Assembly: GCF_012489685.1 (NCBI RefSeq)
Contig: NC_080041.1
Coordinates: 25,781,780 to 25,845,779, forward strand
Reading direction: 5' to 3'
DNA: 64,000 nt
From: Lotus japonicus
Lineage: Eukaryota > Streptophyta > Magnoliopsida > Fabales > Fabaceae
Of this stretch, positions 11,329 through 23,400 are shown piece after piece. Under the pieces are notes generated by a model. The model was not told the DNA's origin. It did not search any database and worked only from the letters and a program-made list of their open reading frames with translations. Within the stretch, counting starts at the first letter, position 1; the number at the start of each line of letters is the position of its first letter. Both the position numbers and the translations under genes were made by a program.

Positions 11329-12813
11329 ATGGTGTCCGAATCCCCCATTCATGTGCTCCTAGTTTCATTTCCAGCACAAGGACATATAAGCCCTCTCCTC
11401 CGACTAGGCAAACACCTCGCCGCAAAGGGCTTATTCGTCACTTTCTCCACCACCCGCCAAAAGGGCGAGGAGATGGTGGTGGCAGCAGCAGCAACCACCA
11501 CCACCACCACCGCCACCGCCAACGGAACATCATCACCACCACCACCCACACCAATCGGCGACGGTTTCCTCCAGTTCGACTTATACGACGACGGTTTACC
11601 AGAAGATCATCCCACAAGGAACGACCTTAAAGATTACTCACTTCAGATTGCGGAATATGGCAAGAAAATTCTACCCCAGTTGATCAAAAAACATGCAGAT
11701 GCAAATCGTCCTGTCTCATGCATCATCAACAACCCTTTTGTGTCATGGGTTTGTGAGGTAGCCGCTGAATTGGATATCCCTTGTGCTATGTATTGGATTC
11801 ATGCTTGTGCTACCTTTGTTGCTTGTCATCACTATTTTCAAAAATTAACACCTTTTCCTACAGAAACTGAGCCTTACCTTGATGTTCAATTGCCTACTTT
11901 ACACCTTAAATACAATGAAGTCCCTGGATTTCTCCACCCTTTTAGTCCAGTCCCTTTTGTGCAAACCTTGGTGACCCAACAATTTGACCAATTGTCTAAA
12001 ATCTTCTGCATAATCATGGACACATTTGAGGAGCTAGAGCAAGATTCTTTCAACTATTTGTCTTCAGATTTAAATATTTTGATTAGGCCTGTTGGGCCTT
12101 TGTACAAGATGCCATTAGGAGCAGCAGCAGCAGAGAATTCTAATAGTACTTCCAAAAAAGCTGATGATTCCATTATTGAGTGGTTGAATTCAAAGCAAAA
12201 ATCATCTGTGGTTTACATTTGTTTTGGCACTATTCTTCCACTACCTATTGAACAGTTAGGTGAAATTGCTTATGCTCTGTTGGAATCTGAAGTCTCATTC
12301 CTCTGGGTGTTAAGGGAATCTCACAAAGAAGAAGCTTTGAAAACTGGTGCTTTCCCTGATGGGTTTTTCGAGAAAATCAGTGAGAGGGGCAAAGTGGTAA
12401 AATGGTGCCCACAAGAGAAAGTTCTAGCCCACTCTTCAGTGGCATGCTACTTCACTCACTGTGGCTGGAACTCGACGTTGGAGACGGTGAGTTCAGGGGT
12501 ACCCATGTTGACATTCTCACAAATCAGTGACCAGATGACCAATGCAAAGTTGATTGTGGATGTGTTTAAGGTGGGGATTCGAGTGAGTCATCATGGGTTG
12601 TCTGAGAAGAAATTGGTGAAGAGTGATGAGATAAAGAGGTGTTTAGTGGAGGCTATGGTGGGGCCGAAAGCGGAGGAGCTGAAGCGGAATGCGTTGAAGT
12701 GGAAGGATGCGGCGGCGGCCGCCAGGGCTCGCGGTGGCTCCTCCGACAGGAACCTTGATGCGTTTGTCGAGGATATTAAGAAGGTTGCCGTGAAAAAATT
12801 TGTCGGTAATTAA
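11329..12813 (+). CDS. UDP-glucosyltransferase, UGT84-like (family 1, acyl-glucose ester forming type)
   Basis: Intronless 494-aa family-1 glycosyltransferase, normal length for plant UGTs. N-terminal acceptor domain: HVLLVSFPAQGHISP holds the catalytic His19, and the NNPFVSWVCEVA block and length resemble UGT84 enzymes, which transfer glucose from UDP-glucose to carboxyl groups of phenolic acids. C-terminal donor domain: the 44-residue PSPG box spans residues 359-402, starting WCPQEKVLAH, containing HCGWNSTLE and ending SDQ; the terminal Gln suggests UDP-glucose. Oddities: the usual FPQWGDQ is FSQISDQ here, and residues about 50-75 carry a Thr/Ala/Pro-rich expansion from a CAC/ACC repeat. 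An in-frame ATG at 11245 would add 28 residues; the ATG at 11329 fits the family N-terminus better. The acceptor cannot be deduced from sequence. Probably cytosolic. Confidence 0.9.
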   Translation: MVSESPIHVLLVSFPAQGHISPLLRLGKHLAAKGLFVTFSTTRQKGEEMVVAAAATTTTTTATANGTSSPPPPTPIGDGFLQFDLYDDGLPEDHPTRNDLKDYSLQIAEYGKKILPQLIKKHADANRPVSCIINNPFVSWVCEVAAELDIPCAMYWIHACATFVACHHYFQKLTPFPTETEPYLDVQLPTLHLKYNEVPGFLHPFSPVPFVQTLVTQQFDQLSKIFCIIMDTFEELEQDSFNYLSSDLNILIRPVGPLYKMPLGAAAAENSNSTSKKADDSIIEWLNSKQKSSVVYICFGTILPLPIEQLGEIAYALLESEVSFLWVLRESHKEEALKTGAFPDGFFEKISERGKVVKWCPQEKVLAHSSVACYFTHCGWNSTLETVSSGVPMLTFSQISDQMTNAKLIVDVFKVGIRVSHHGLSEKKLVKSDEIKRCLVEAMVGPKAEELKRNALKWKDAAAAARARGGSSDRNLDAFVEDIKKVAVKKFVGN

Positions 12814-13032
12814 TTAATGCAACCGCTTGTGTTCTAAATTTCCTATAACGTTTTGTCAATTCAAGAATTAATTTCGTACGCGATGTTTCTTTCACGGTAC
12901 TTGTCTACTGTCCTCTTTTTTGCCAATTTTTTATTACTTTTAGGTAATTTGTAGAATTGTACTCTACCATCCGTTTTAATATCTCCGTTTGCTATTTTTA
13001 TCGGATGTTTCTTGCTTGCTTTGTTTTTACTA

Positions 13033-13372
13033 GGAATAAATATAATTTTAATCTTTCTAGAAGTGAATTATTTTATCCTCTTTCTAATTTTCTCATTGAT
13101 TTTAGTCTTCAAAAACAAAGGATTATTGATTTTGATCTCTCTATTCATTTTGTAGCAGTTTAAACTGTCACTAACATATTTTGTGACAGTTTAAAAACCG
13201 TCACTAATGCACAAAACCCACCACAAAATGTGTTAGTGGTAGTTTAAACCACCACAAATATGAATAGATGATCAAAATCAATAATTTGCTATCTTTGAGG
13301 ACCAAAATAAAAAATAAAGTAAGATTGAATACAATAATTCACTATTTTAGGAGACCACAAACATATTTAACC
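13033..13372. mobile_element. Inverted-repeat MITE downstream of the UGT gene
   Basis: Two arms of about 150 bp are inverted copies of each other. The left arm has attattgattttgatc..gtttaaactgtcactaac, and the right arm has its complement (gttagtggtagtttaaac..gatcaaaatcaataat). The two arms meet at about 13200. The outer end reads GGTTAAATATGTTTGTGGTC on the complement. No convincing TSD was found. It contains the UGT 3'-flank AATAAA-like sequences near 13036, so it may supply the polyadenylation region. Confidence 0.55.
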
Positions 13373-13479
13373 ATAATTTTAAATGTACTCTAACTGCGGT
13401 GTTGTTTACAAAGAAGTGAATCGTGCCTCACTACTGAGATTAAACAAGAACTATTGTTTATAAAATGAATGGCTCTGAT

Positions 13480-13815
13480 TAGAGCTGGGTACGCAGGTGG
13501 CTCGCCCCGTGCAGGTCCGCCCCGCACAAGCCCGTCTCACGTTGGCTCGCCCCGCGTTGGCCTGCATTTTAGCGGTCCTCTATTTTCCGGGCTATAGCCC
13601 GCACTAGTCCGCGGTTTCGCGGGCCGGTCCACGGAATTTGGCCTCTCTTACACCTTTTTTGCCCTCGTAGGCCCGCCCTGCATTGACTCACCCCGCGTTG
13701 GCACGCTCCGCGTAGGTCCGCATTTTAGCGGTCCTCTATTTTCCGGGCTATAGCCCGCACTAGTCTGCGATCTCGCGGGCCGGCCCGCGGACATCGACCC
13801 GCTTACCCAGCTCTA
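13480..13815. mobile_element. GC-rich hAT-like MITE
   Basis: Termini TAGAGCTGGGT and ACCCAGCTCTA are perfect 11-bp inverted repeats. Flanks GCTCTGAT (13472-13479) and GTTGTGAT (13816-13823) are a 6/8 match, like an eroded 8-bp TSD. The interior is unusually GC-rich, with repeated gcccgc/gcgggc words. It contains two near-identical copies of a block starting 'gcattttagcggtcctct' (13564 and 13720), each with the palindrome cgggctatagcccg. Confidence 0.65.
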
Positions 13816-13831
13816 GTTGTGATTAAAAGTT

Positions 13832-15301
13832 GGTTTATTAGCAATTTTGGTGCCCAGAATCACATGTGTAAATAGGGTCTTTAAAGTTTAAAAATAACAT
13901 TTCACTACCCCACGTTAGTCTTCGTCAACACTTTTGGTCCCCCAGCATATTTCTGTCCAAAAGTTAACGTTTTTGTCCGAGTTGGTTTTTTTAAATGACG
14001 TGGTATGGGATTTGGAGAGAGGAAGGAACATCACTGCCTCTCATGTGATTCAATCTTATCCTTATTTCTCCATCTGCATCGTGTTCTCCCTCTCCCTCTT
14101 CATCTCTTCTCCCCTAAATCACCAACCCTAACCAATCCTCTTCTTCTCCATAACAATGATATGTTAAGAGAGATTTGGGGGAATGTAAGAGGAACCTGCC
14201 ACTACCATCTCACCAAGCTAGTCCCTCAAGCAAACACATCAAACTGAAAATCAAGATCCAGAACGAGCTGGTCTTTCAACCATAAACCCAACAACACTAC
14301 AAGGGACCCAGAAATCAAGAATGAGAAACCCATGGAGCAGGTGCAGGTCTGGTTCGATCTCCCTCATTTTCGTAGCACACAGGGGACCCAGATCTGGTTC
14401 GTATTAGGGGAGGAAGAGGGTGGGGTTTGAGACATCGACGAGGAGAGTGGCAGAGGAGGTGGCGACGAGCGACAGAGGATGTAGGCGGGACCAGCGGCAA
14501 CATACGAGGGAAAGGGAGGAAGGTAAGTGTGATGGGTTGTGTCTAATTACCGCTGTTGCAATCATGGAAATGGTTGTGCTAGAAGCATAATAGAGAGAAG
14601 CTTAGTCATGGCCTCTACTCTTCAATTCTGGGGTTGGTTTGAACTACTCCCTATAGATAGAAATTTAATTTTTATATTGGGACGGTGGTTTTGAGCATCG
14701 TTTTTGTTTATATGTTTAATGGGATTTTGATTTTGTTTTTGAAATTGGGACTAAGGATCTGGGTTTTTTTTTCTGAGAGGAAGATAAAAATTCAAGCTTG
14801 GCTTCAATCGTTCATGTTTCTCTAGGCATTTGGTGACTCTTCATTCTAGCTTTGTACCGTCGTTTTCTGAGCGGATTGAGATTGGGGTTTTTCTTCTTTT
14901 TTGAATATTCATTCCTTGGAATTTCTGGGAATTATGAAGAGAACACAAATTTCTGGGTTGGAAAGAAAAAGAAGAGGATTGGTTAGGGTTTGTGATTTGG
15001 GGGAGAAGAGATGGAGAAGAAGAACACGAAGGAGAAATAAGGTTCTGAACTTCTGATTCAATCATGTGAGTAGCACATGATTTTCATCTCTCCTAGTAAC
15101 CCTTCTCTCTCGTAATCTCATGCCACGCCAATTAGAAAATTTTCCAACTCAGATAAGAACGTTAATTTTTGGACAGATATCTGGTGAGGGATCAAAAGTG
15201 TTGACGAAGCCTAACATGGACGAGCGAAATACTATTTTTAAACTTTAGAGACGTCGTTTGCACATTTCAGAATCCTAGGGGACCAAAAGGGATAATAAGC
15301 C
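13832..15301. mobile_element. Mutator-like element (MULE), Pack-MULE-like, non-autonomous
   Basis: Flanked by a perfect 9-bp TSD TTAAAAGTT (13823-13831 and 15302-15310). Long terminal inverted repeats of about 330 bp begin GGTTTATTAGCAATTTTGGT on the left and GGCTTATTATCCCTTTTGGT on the complement of the right end. The inner parts still match, for example catctcttctcccctaaatc against its complement at about 15000. The interior (about 14250-14900) is more GC-rich and looks gene-derived, but no intact frame or domain was recognised. No transposase. Confidence 0.85.
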
Positions 15302-15539
15302 TTAAAAGTTGTGCATCACTAAAATATCTTAAGGGTCCGTTTGGTACGTCGTATTCGGCATGATAGTATATGCTTATACAATACATTATGGATTTATCCA
15401 TTGTTTGGTGCTCACATTGTATTGTGCTTATAAATCAATCTCTTCTTATACATCAAAATGATGGATTATTTAATCCACCCTATAAATGATGGATAAGGCA
15501 TGATAAAAGTGCAATGTATAAACTACTTGAATATATTTA

Positions 15540-15995
15540 ATCAACCGCCACCACAATCACCTTCCACCACCATCGCCTCCACTACCACCACCACTGTCCC
15601 CGCCACCATAATCACCCTCTACCACCACCGCCTCCACCACTACCACCTTCACTACCGCCACTACCATAACCACCGACCACCACCACTACCTCCACCACTA
15701 CCGCCACCACCGCCGCTGCCATCACAACCACCCTCCACCACCACCGCCTCCACCTCCACTGCCGCCACCGCTACCTCCGTCGCCGCCACCACCACCACGC
15801 TCTACTCATCGATATCGCCACTACTACCACTACCATCGCCACCAACACCACCCTTCACCACCACTGTCACCACCACCCTCCACTACTGCCACCATCGCCA
15901 CTACCGCCACAACCGCCGCCACCACCATTCACCACCACTGCCACCCATCATCACCTTCCAATACCATCACTACCACACCAACAGTGTCGCCACCA
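15540..15995 (+). repeat. (CCA/CAC)n-type simple-sequence region
   Basis: About 450 bp built from variations of ccaccaccgcctccactacc. It produces a fake Pro/Thr/His-rich open frame at 15500-16012 on the plus strand. It lies inside the Harbinger-like element and is not a gene. Confidence 0.9.
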
Positions 15996-16081
15996 AAGTA
16001 TACAGTGTATGACCAAACATTGTATAGTATTAAAATTTTATCAGACCTTATCCTATCAGGCCTAATACAATAAGACCTTAT

Positions 16082-19000
16082 TGTAACGCCCCGAATTTCG
16101 GGTGTCACTTTAGTAACCTATCAAAGTTAATATGCAATATTTTCCAAACGAATGTATAAACACGAGTATTATTTTTTTTTCTTTTCGAAGTGTATTTCCA
16201 AAACATGTCGTGCATCCTCCCAACTACAAAGCCTAACCAATAGAAACAACTCAACAAAACTATTATGCAATGACACCATGAATCCGACATACTCCCTACG
16301 ATCTCCACATCGGGGAACCGCAGGAAAGCAATGCATCGGAACCTACCCGAAACCTCAAATATAAATTCCTAAAATCTTTATGCAAGCTTAAACCAATAAC
16401 GGTAAGCTCTCTAACCCAAGGCTCTAGCCTTAAACCAGACTCTACTCGTCGAGTACTCCACTATCCTTCAAGTCTTCATCTCTACTTGCACAAAGGTTAA
16501 GCTCCTTCGAAGATTCTCTATCGCCTAATAGCGTTAAGCGCCCAAACAACAAATAACAAACAGAAAGGGTTAACTCCATGCAATTACCACGTAGAAAAGA
16601 GAAAATCATGTTATTCAAATTTAAGTGCATATCATGGCACATAAACTAGCAACTTATTTCAAGATAAATGACAACATATATCCAACAACATGAAATCAAA
16701 TCATATATCAGCAAAATCAACGATATGAATTTAACTCAGATATCAACAACTTAGCAACATAGATACCACAAACAGATAAGCTAACAATATAATCAAAAAT
16801 AGATATCAATAGAAGCAACAACATAGAATTAAACCAGATATAAACAACCTCAACAACATAGAATCAACTCATATGACAATAACCTCAAATAAGATATCAA
16901 CAACCTTAAAAATATACATCAAATCAGATATCAACAATCCTCAACAATATAACATCAAATCAGATATCAACAACCTTAAAAATATAACATCAAATCGGAT
17001 ATCAACAACTTCAACAATATACATCAAATCAGATATCAATAACCTCAACAATATAACATCAAATCAGCTATCAACCAAAACATCAGAAGCAAATATTATT
17101 GCCCTATAATGCAACTATATGCTGCAACCAAAATGGATCGATCAATAATGTCTCGCAAGACGGGACAGAGCGAGGAACGGACTCCCCTGAACTATCACCA
17201 AATAGCGCCCATGAAAGACGGGACAGACGGAGAACGGACTCCCCTGAATGCCACTTAATAACGCCCATGAAAGACGGGACAGTCATGTGAAAATATCCAC
17301 TCCACTGCCACTTAATAACGCCCATGAAAGACGGGACAATCATGTGGAATGAAACCACTACACTGCCACTTAATAACGCCCATGAAAGACGGGACAGACA
17401 GAGAACGGACTCCCCTGAATGTCACTTTATAACGCCTCGAAAGACGGGACAATGCCGTGGGACAAACCCACCTCATTGCCACTTCAAGCAAACCAAAACA
17501 TCTCATCCAACTCAGTGGTCACTCAAACAACAATCTCTAATTCAATAATCAAATCAACAAAATCACATGTTATTCATATTATAAACAAACATACGTCTCA
17601 TCAAAATGCATACTAACTCAGCTCACTATTTCAACATAACAACAATCAAGGTATCAACAATAACCATGTCTTATCCACTAGAAAGCAGTAATGACAGAAA
17701 CCAGTAAACGGCCGAAGCCTCTCAGAAAACGGAGACACACGTCTCAATAAGTTCACTCGGCCGAAGCCTTCAAAAAACATTTGGCACAAGCCTCAGAAAC
17801 AGTCAACATAAGCAAGCATACAACATTGCAAGCATAATAATCATAATCCAATGCCAATCAATATAAACATCTTCATCTCAAGCGCAGGCAGTGCGATAAA
17901 AGCAGGCAAGACTCAAAGACACGCTAAAACTGAGTTACCCTTACCTTAGCCAATTTCTCCATCCAAGCTCAACATCCCAGTCCAATCCAAAATAAAGCTC
18001 TCGAACCCAGCAAGTTCCCCGGGCGTCCTCCTCAGTTGTGAAACCTCACCAATTGCTCCAAAATCTCTTTCCTCAGCTCAACTCGTTCCAAACCTTAAGT
18101 AAAGTATCATTGCTTAGTCGCTAAGAAACAAAACAACTAATAACACTATCAAAACCCGAAAATAAGCTTTCGAAGCTCTAGAGTTCGACATTTAGGCACG
18201 AATGGACAATAAGACAGGTTTTCGCTAAAATGCGCATAACTCGAGCTACAGAACTCGGAATGACACGAAACCGGAGCCAAAATTTCGACAACGGAAAGAG
18301 CTACGCTATAGCTCAGGTCATAGAGACCCAAAAATTATTTTTGGACACGGTACCCTAACAAATAGGTTTCGGCCACTCTCAAAAATAGGGTTTCCGAACT
18401 TTTTCTTCGATCTAAATCAATTCCTAGGTATTCTTAGGCGATATCTAGGCCAGGGAAACTCTCAGAAAAATTAGCGGGTCGAAAACTGTCGCAGGGGTAT
18501 TTTGGTCAATATTTTTAGCTCGGAAACTCAAAATCAGAATTTCGAAAAACAAATTAGATGGGGTCGATACCAACGACGATTATGACGACTAACCCTACTG
18601 ACGCTAAGCTCAGTCGAGAGTTTTTGACTCAAAAAGCGGAACCTCAGCATAAAATGAGTTTTTAGTCAGTTTTTTAGATCTACGGCGACTCGGTGAAAAT
18701 CCGAACGATCCAACAGTGATTATAGCATGTTGGGTTGCAGTAGAAGATAGTTGGAAAGAAAATCGAGGTAATCAGACATTTTTACAAAAAACTCTAAACT
18801 TTGAGCACAGAAATAGCTAGAATAAGCCGACAGAAAGCAGAAATAGAAGTAAGATTAAGCATCCTTACCTCTGTGCCTACGCGTAGCTTCTGAAATCAGG
18901 ACGATCGGGCAAGAATCGGAAAAAGCTCTGCACCCCTCTCTTTCTCTCTCTAACTCTCGGCCACTTTGGGAGAAAATGAGACATTTTCTCATTTTTTCCC

Positions 19001-19709
19001 CTTTTTATAGTAGAGGGGAAAATCCGAAAAATCGATATTTTGCGGTTCCGGTCGTTTTGGTACTTTCGTCTGCTGATAAAAATTGAGTATTCGGCGACAG
19101 AATGTCGAAACTCAAATCAAGGTTCATTTAATTGAGGAAAATGTCTCAAAGACGGTGTGAGTCGATTTATGCCGAAAAACTACTTTTTGCAGTCGACGTC
19201 GGATGAGGAAACTTCCTTCAGGAAAAAGATCACAAACGTCGAAAAAAATGAGGCAACGCGGATGGAAACTTCGTTAGAAGCTCCGAATAGAAAAACCCTT
19301 CATTCAAGGTCTTAGTTAAAGTTCCCGAGACGTTAAAGTCTGGCTTCGGCGGACTTCCGGGAAGCGAAACCTAACAAGCGTACAGTCCAGGGTTTCGTAT
19401 CGGAAAGCTAGTCATGGGAAAAATACTCAGAGGTTCTTATTCTCTTTAATTCTAAAATTCTCTTAAACAATGCTCTAGGAGCGGATATAGCCTTTTTCGG
19501 ACACTCTCGACCTTAGTCTGGTGCGAATATGGCTCGTGCTATCAATCAAAATGACTAAAGTGTCATCCTTAAACATACTGCGAACTTTCGTCTTCATAAC
19601 GCTAATCCAAACATTAAACACGAGTCAAGTTCTTCTCACGCTGACACAAAATCCTATGCATGAGTTGGAAATTAATTATTTATTTAATTCTAAAATCCTG
19701 GGTCTTACA
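16082..19709 (-). mobile_element. Solo LTR (3.6 kb) of a chromovirus-like gypsy family
   Basis: Read on the minus strand the LTR starts TGTAAGACCCAGGATTTTAG and ends TTCGGGGCGTTACA, i.e. TG..CA ends with TGTAA/TTACA terminal inverted repeats. TSD CTTAT (16077-16081) and TTTAT (19710-19714) match at 4 of 5 bases. A minus-strand TATA (ctataaaaagg) lies at about 19010-19020. No internal retroelement genes flank it, so it is a solo LTR left by LTR-LTR recombination. It is related to the copy at 27855-31930, which has the opposite orientation. The Del/Tekay-type assignment rests on the terminal sequences. Confidence 0.75.
16870..17460 (+). repeat. Two tandem repeat arrays inside the solo LTR
   Basis: 16870-17080 has about six copies of a 35-40 bp unit (atatcaacaacctcaacaat-like). 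17155-17460 has about five copies of a roughly 60-bp unit containing 'cgcccatgaaagacgggaca', alternating with gagaacggactcccctgaat. The related LTR at 27855 has a similar repeat style at 30180-30440, so this LTR zone seems prone to expansion. Confidence 0.8.
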
Positions 19710-19757
19710 TTTATACTATCAGACCTTATATTATACAACATACCAAAAGGGCTCTAA

Positions 19758-20484
19758 GTTTTAATCTCTCACTCTTTCGTCTCTCCTGATCATATAATAT
19801 ACATCTGCACTTCTCTTTCTCTTTCATATCATTTTCACTCACTTTTCTCTATCTTTTTTTCCTATTACATCACTCATTATATCTCTCACTTCTATTTCCT
19901 TATCTCTATTGTGGAGTTTGAATTTATGTGTGAATGGATATTTATTGCTAATTGCCAACTCCACCTTTAATCGCATTGTGGCAACTACATCTGGACATTC
20001 TAACCTTCTCCCACCCACCTCTTCCTCCTTCCCCACCCTACCGCTCTTCCACCACCCCACACCCCACCCCTCTCTTCACATTTCCCCATCTTCTCCTACC
20101 CCATAACTAGAGCGCATTCAAAACCCATAACTTCAAACGGAAATAACAACAAAAGAATGGGGATAACTGTCACCGATAATCCCAAAATGACGACAAATTC
20201 AAGAAGTAGTTCTGATTTGCGACATTTAAGTGCCGACAGTTCGCAAGTAGATAACACATTGAAGATGAACAAGAACACACACGTCGCGATCACAACAATC
20301 ACTGCGACTAGGAATAAAACACACATTCTTCCGACCTTCTTCTCTCGGGGTGAATCGAGTTTCCCTGAGATCAAAGAATTGGGGATTTAGGGTTCCATTA
20401 TTTCTATAGAAAAATGAACTGTAATATGAAGTTACTAGCTTAGGGTATAACTCCTAAATATTTGAAATTTTATTATACTTTTTC
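19758..20484. other. Intergenic; no gene supported
   Basis: Pyrimidine-rich from 19760 to 20100, followed by 20100-20395, which has short open frames on both strands but no recognisable product. The last part (20385-20484) is the first copy of a duplicated segment described separately. Confidence 0.35.
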
Positions 20485-23400
20485 ATCAGTCAAGTTTTTT
20501 TTTATAAGCCAATGAATTAAATAGAAAGGAGTACAAGGGGTACTCCAACCCATGGTACAAGAAGAGAGAAAAGAGAGAAAAACAGACTATCAACTAAACA
20601 TACAAAAGAGGGCCAGGCAAGGCTAACAACAAGGAATAAAAAAGCTACTACATAACAGATACAAGAAGCTAGACTATTATAGATACTTTGCTTTCATGCA
20701 ATCCTTGTAGGGCCAGAAGCTAATTCTCTAAAGCTGGCTTCACAAACCCAAGCTCTTCCATATCTTGATTTAATTAAGCACCCACCATGTTCCGTAATTG
20801 TGTTGTCCACTCGTACATAGTATAAAAAAGAGGGTGCAGAGCCACGGAATAAAAAGACTTTCCTCAGCAGCAAAATAGTGCCAGTGGTTTACACCAAAGA
20901 AGCTAAAAAATCGACTCATGTCCATAGGGTAGCCAAGGAATTCTCTTCTAGTTTTGATGCACAGAGTTGGAAGAATCCTCTATTCAAAGGAAGGGCTTCA
21001 AAATCCCATTCCTTGATACCTTTCCACTAGAACCAATCCCAAAATTGAAAACTGCAAAGCAGCACACTCCAGCAAGGAAACATAAGCATAAAGGGAATCA
21101 GAGATACACCAGTGGCAGAGTTTAATCCTCATGGCAAAACACAACTCCTTAAGAGTGTCTTCATACAACATAAAGCAGAATTTTTTTATTCTTCCTTTGA
21201 GCCAGATCCAAGACTTGTATTGGATCGTATCCAAGGCCAATGACAGCTCTAGATCCATCCCATTGAAGATCACCTTGTTTCGAATGTGCCATATGTACCT
21301 AATCGTGGACACCCAAACAAAACTCAAACCATTATTCCTATCCCTTCCAATACAACTTCCTAGAAACATTTGCAAATGCAATTTACCATCTTCTGGTAAG
21401 GTCACCAAGACTCCTAACCAGCGATTCACATGATTCCAAATTCTCCATGATTGAACACAAGTGAAGAACAAATGAGAAGTTGTTTCCTCGGCCTATAAAC
21501 ATAGTGAGCAGAATGTTTGAGATGGACTCTGTAGAACCCTCCTTCGGATCAAATTTTCCTTCGTTTGAACCCGGTTTATAAGCATATTCCATGCTAAAGA
21601 TAACACATTCGATGGGGCTTTTATGGACCACAGTTTATGAAAGACTTTGTCATTAGGTTCAATTACCTCTCCTTGTAGAACTAAAAAAGCTGACTTGACA
21701 GAATAGAGGCCTCCCTCATCTTTGTTCCACAACCACCAATCTGGGGTACCCTCAATCAACTGATAATTGGACACAATGTTCAGAAGTTCCTCTACCATAC
21801 TTGATTCCCTCTCCAAGATTGGCCTACGCCAGCACAGTTCCCATAGCCACAAGCCATTTACCCACCTTCCCATATCTTTAATCACATGGTCTTGTTGGAC
21901 TGAGAGGGTAAAAAGCCTACCGAATTTTTCCCTCAAATTTCCTAACCCCAACCAGTTTTCATTCCAGAATTTTGCTTCATTACCTTCCCCAATTCTTCTA
22001 CACAAACCCGTTTGCATCCATCCCCCGCTACCATCTTCAAAGCACATTGAGTGGAGGTATTTCCACCAAGTTGACGCATTTTGGGGAATTGCATTATTAT
22101 ACTTAGTCTGCAGAACCTTATACCATAGTCTATCCCTCGCCTTGAGCATCCTCCATCTCCATTTGCCCAAAAGGGCCTTGTTGAACAATCTCAAGTTCCG
22201 AACACCCAAACTCCCCTCCTCCTTGGGTCTACACACCAAACTTCACTTTACCCAAGCTATTTTCTTCCCCCCTTCCACCTCCCCCCACAAGAAAGATCTC
22301 ATCAATTGTTCACATTTGTGTAAGACCCCCTCCGACAATTTGAAGAATGAGAGATGGAATAGAGGAATAGATGTAAGGACACTTTTGATGAGGCAAATTC
22401 TACCCCCAAATGAAAGTATTTTGTTTCCACCTTGAGAGTCGCTTTCTAATCTTTGAGACTACGGGGTCCCAAAACCGGAGGTTTCTCGGATTGCTTCCGA
22501 TCGGTAATCCAAGGTACATGAACGGAAGCTTTGAAGATCTACAATGGAGAATTGCTGCCATCCTCCGCTCTAACTCATCTCCTACACAAATCTCCACAAT
22601 CTTACTCTTAGAAAAGTTAACCTTCATGCCCGAAATCAATTCGAAGCAACGAAGAATGCACTTCAACAACACCGCATTTTGAGGGACGCTTTTCCAATAA
22701 ATAAAGTATCATCTGCGAATTGGAGGAGCGACACACTTAAGGGGTTAAGGGACCCAAAGGTATTTACCGCACGCTTGAGCATCCCATTTAAACCTTCCGC
22801 CACTACAAGGAAGAGAAAAAGTTCTATCGGGTCTCCTTGCCTAAGCCCTTTTCTCCATTGTGAACTCCTCCGTAGGGCATCCATTGACTAGGACCGAAAC
22901 CGTTGAATAGCTCAAGCAACCATAAATCCAAACAATCCACTTCTCATCGAAGTTCATCCTTCTAAGCATATAGAGGAGGAAGCTCCATTTAACTGAATCA
23001 TATGTTTTCTCATAATCAACCTTGAAAACCATATTTTGTTCAATTCCCCCTCCTCTTTGCATCATGAACCACCTCATTTGCAACTAGGACACTATCAAGC
23101 AAGTTTCTTCCTCCTAGAAACGCAGATTGGCTTTCATCAATGAGCTTTGGCAAGACGCTTTTCATTCTTTTGGCTAGGATTTTTTAGACTACTTTATACA
23201 TGCAACCTACTAGTGAAATGGGCCTAAAATCACTGAGTCATTGGGCGACTCCACCTTTGGAATAAGGAAAATAAAGAAAGCATTAGTCCCTTTTGGCCAC
23301 TTGCCACTACAATCAGTCAAGTTGAATGCTGATATTGAAGGAAATATTTGTGAGAAATATAAAGGAAATATTTATGAGAAATAGAAAGAGGTGTTCGAGA

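Larger units (their letters stand above)
15333..19754. mobile_element. PIF/Harbinger-like element, split by a solo LTR
   Basis: Flanked by TAA trinucleotides (15330-15332 and 19755-19757). Ends are imperfect inverted repeats: GGGTCCGTTTGGTA on the left, and GAGCCCTTTTGGTA on the complement of the right end. Inner arms share a 'gatagtata' motif. The TAA target and GGGTCCGTTTGGT-type end fit Tourist/Harbinger elements. Removing the LTR at 16082-19709 leaves about 800 bp with no transposase. About 450 bp of the interior is a CCA-type simple-repeat expansion. Confidence 0.7.

Noticed and set aside
15500..16012. 170-codon open frame rich in Pro, Thr and His
   Set aside because: It is a by-product of the CCA-type simple repeat inside a Harbinger-like element.
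17160..17460. Tandem units with open frames on both strands
   Set aside because: Explained as an LTR-internal minisatellite; the frames follow the repeat and have no domain.
21767..22435. 222-codon plus-strand open frame
   Set aside because: Antisense to the LINE ORF2 thumb/connection region, which has recognisable RT motifs on the minus strand.
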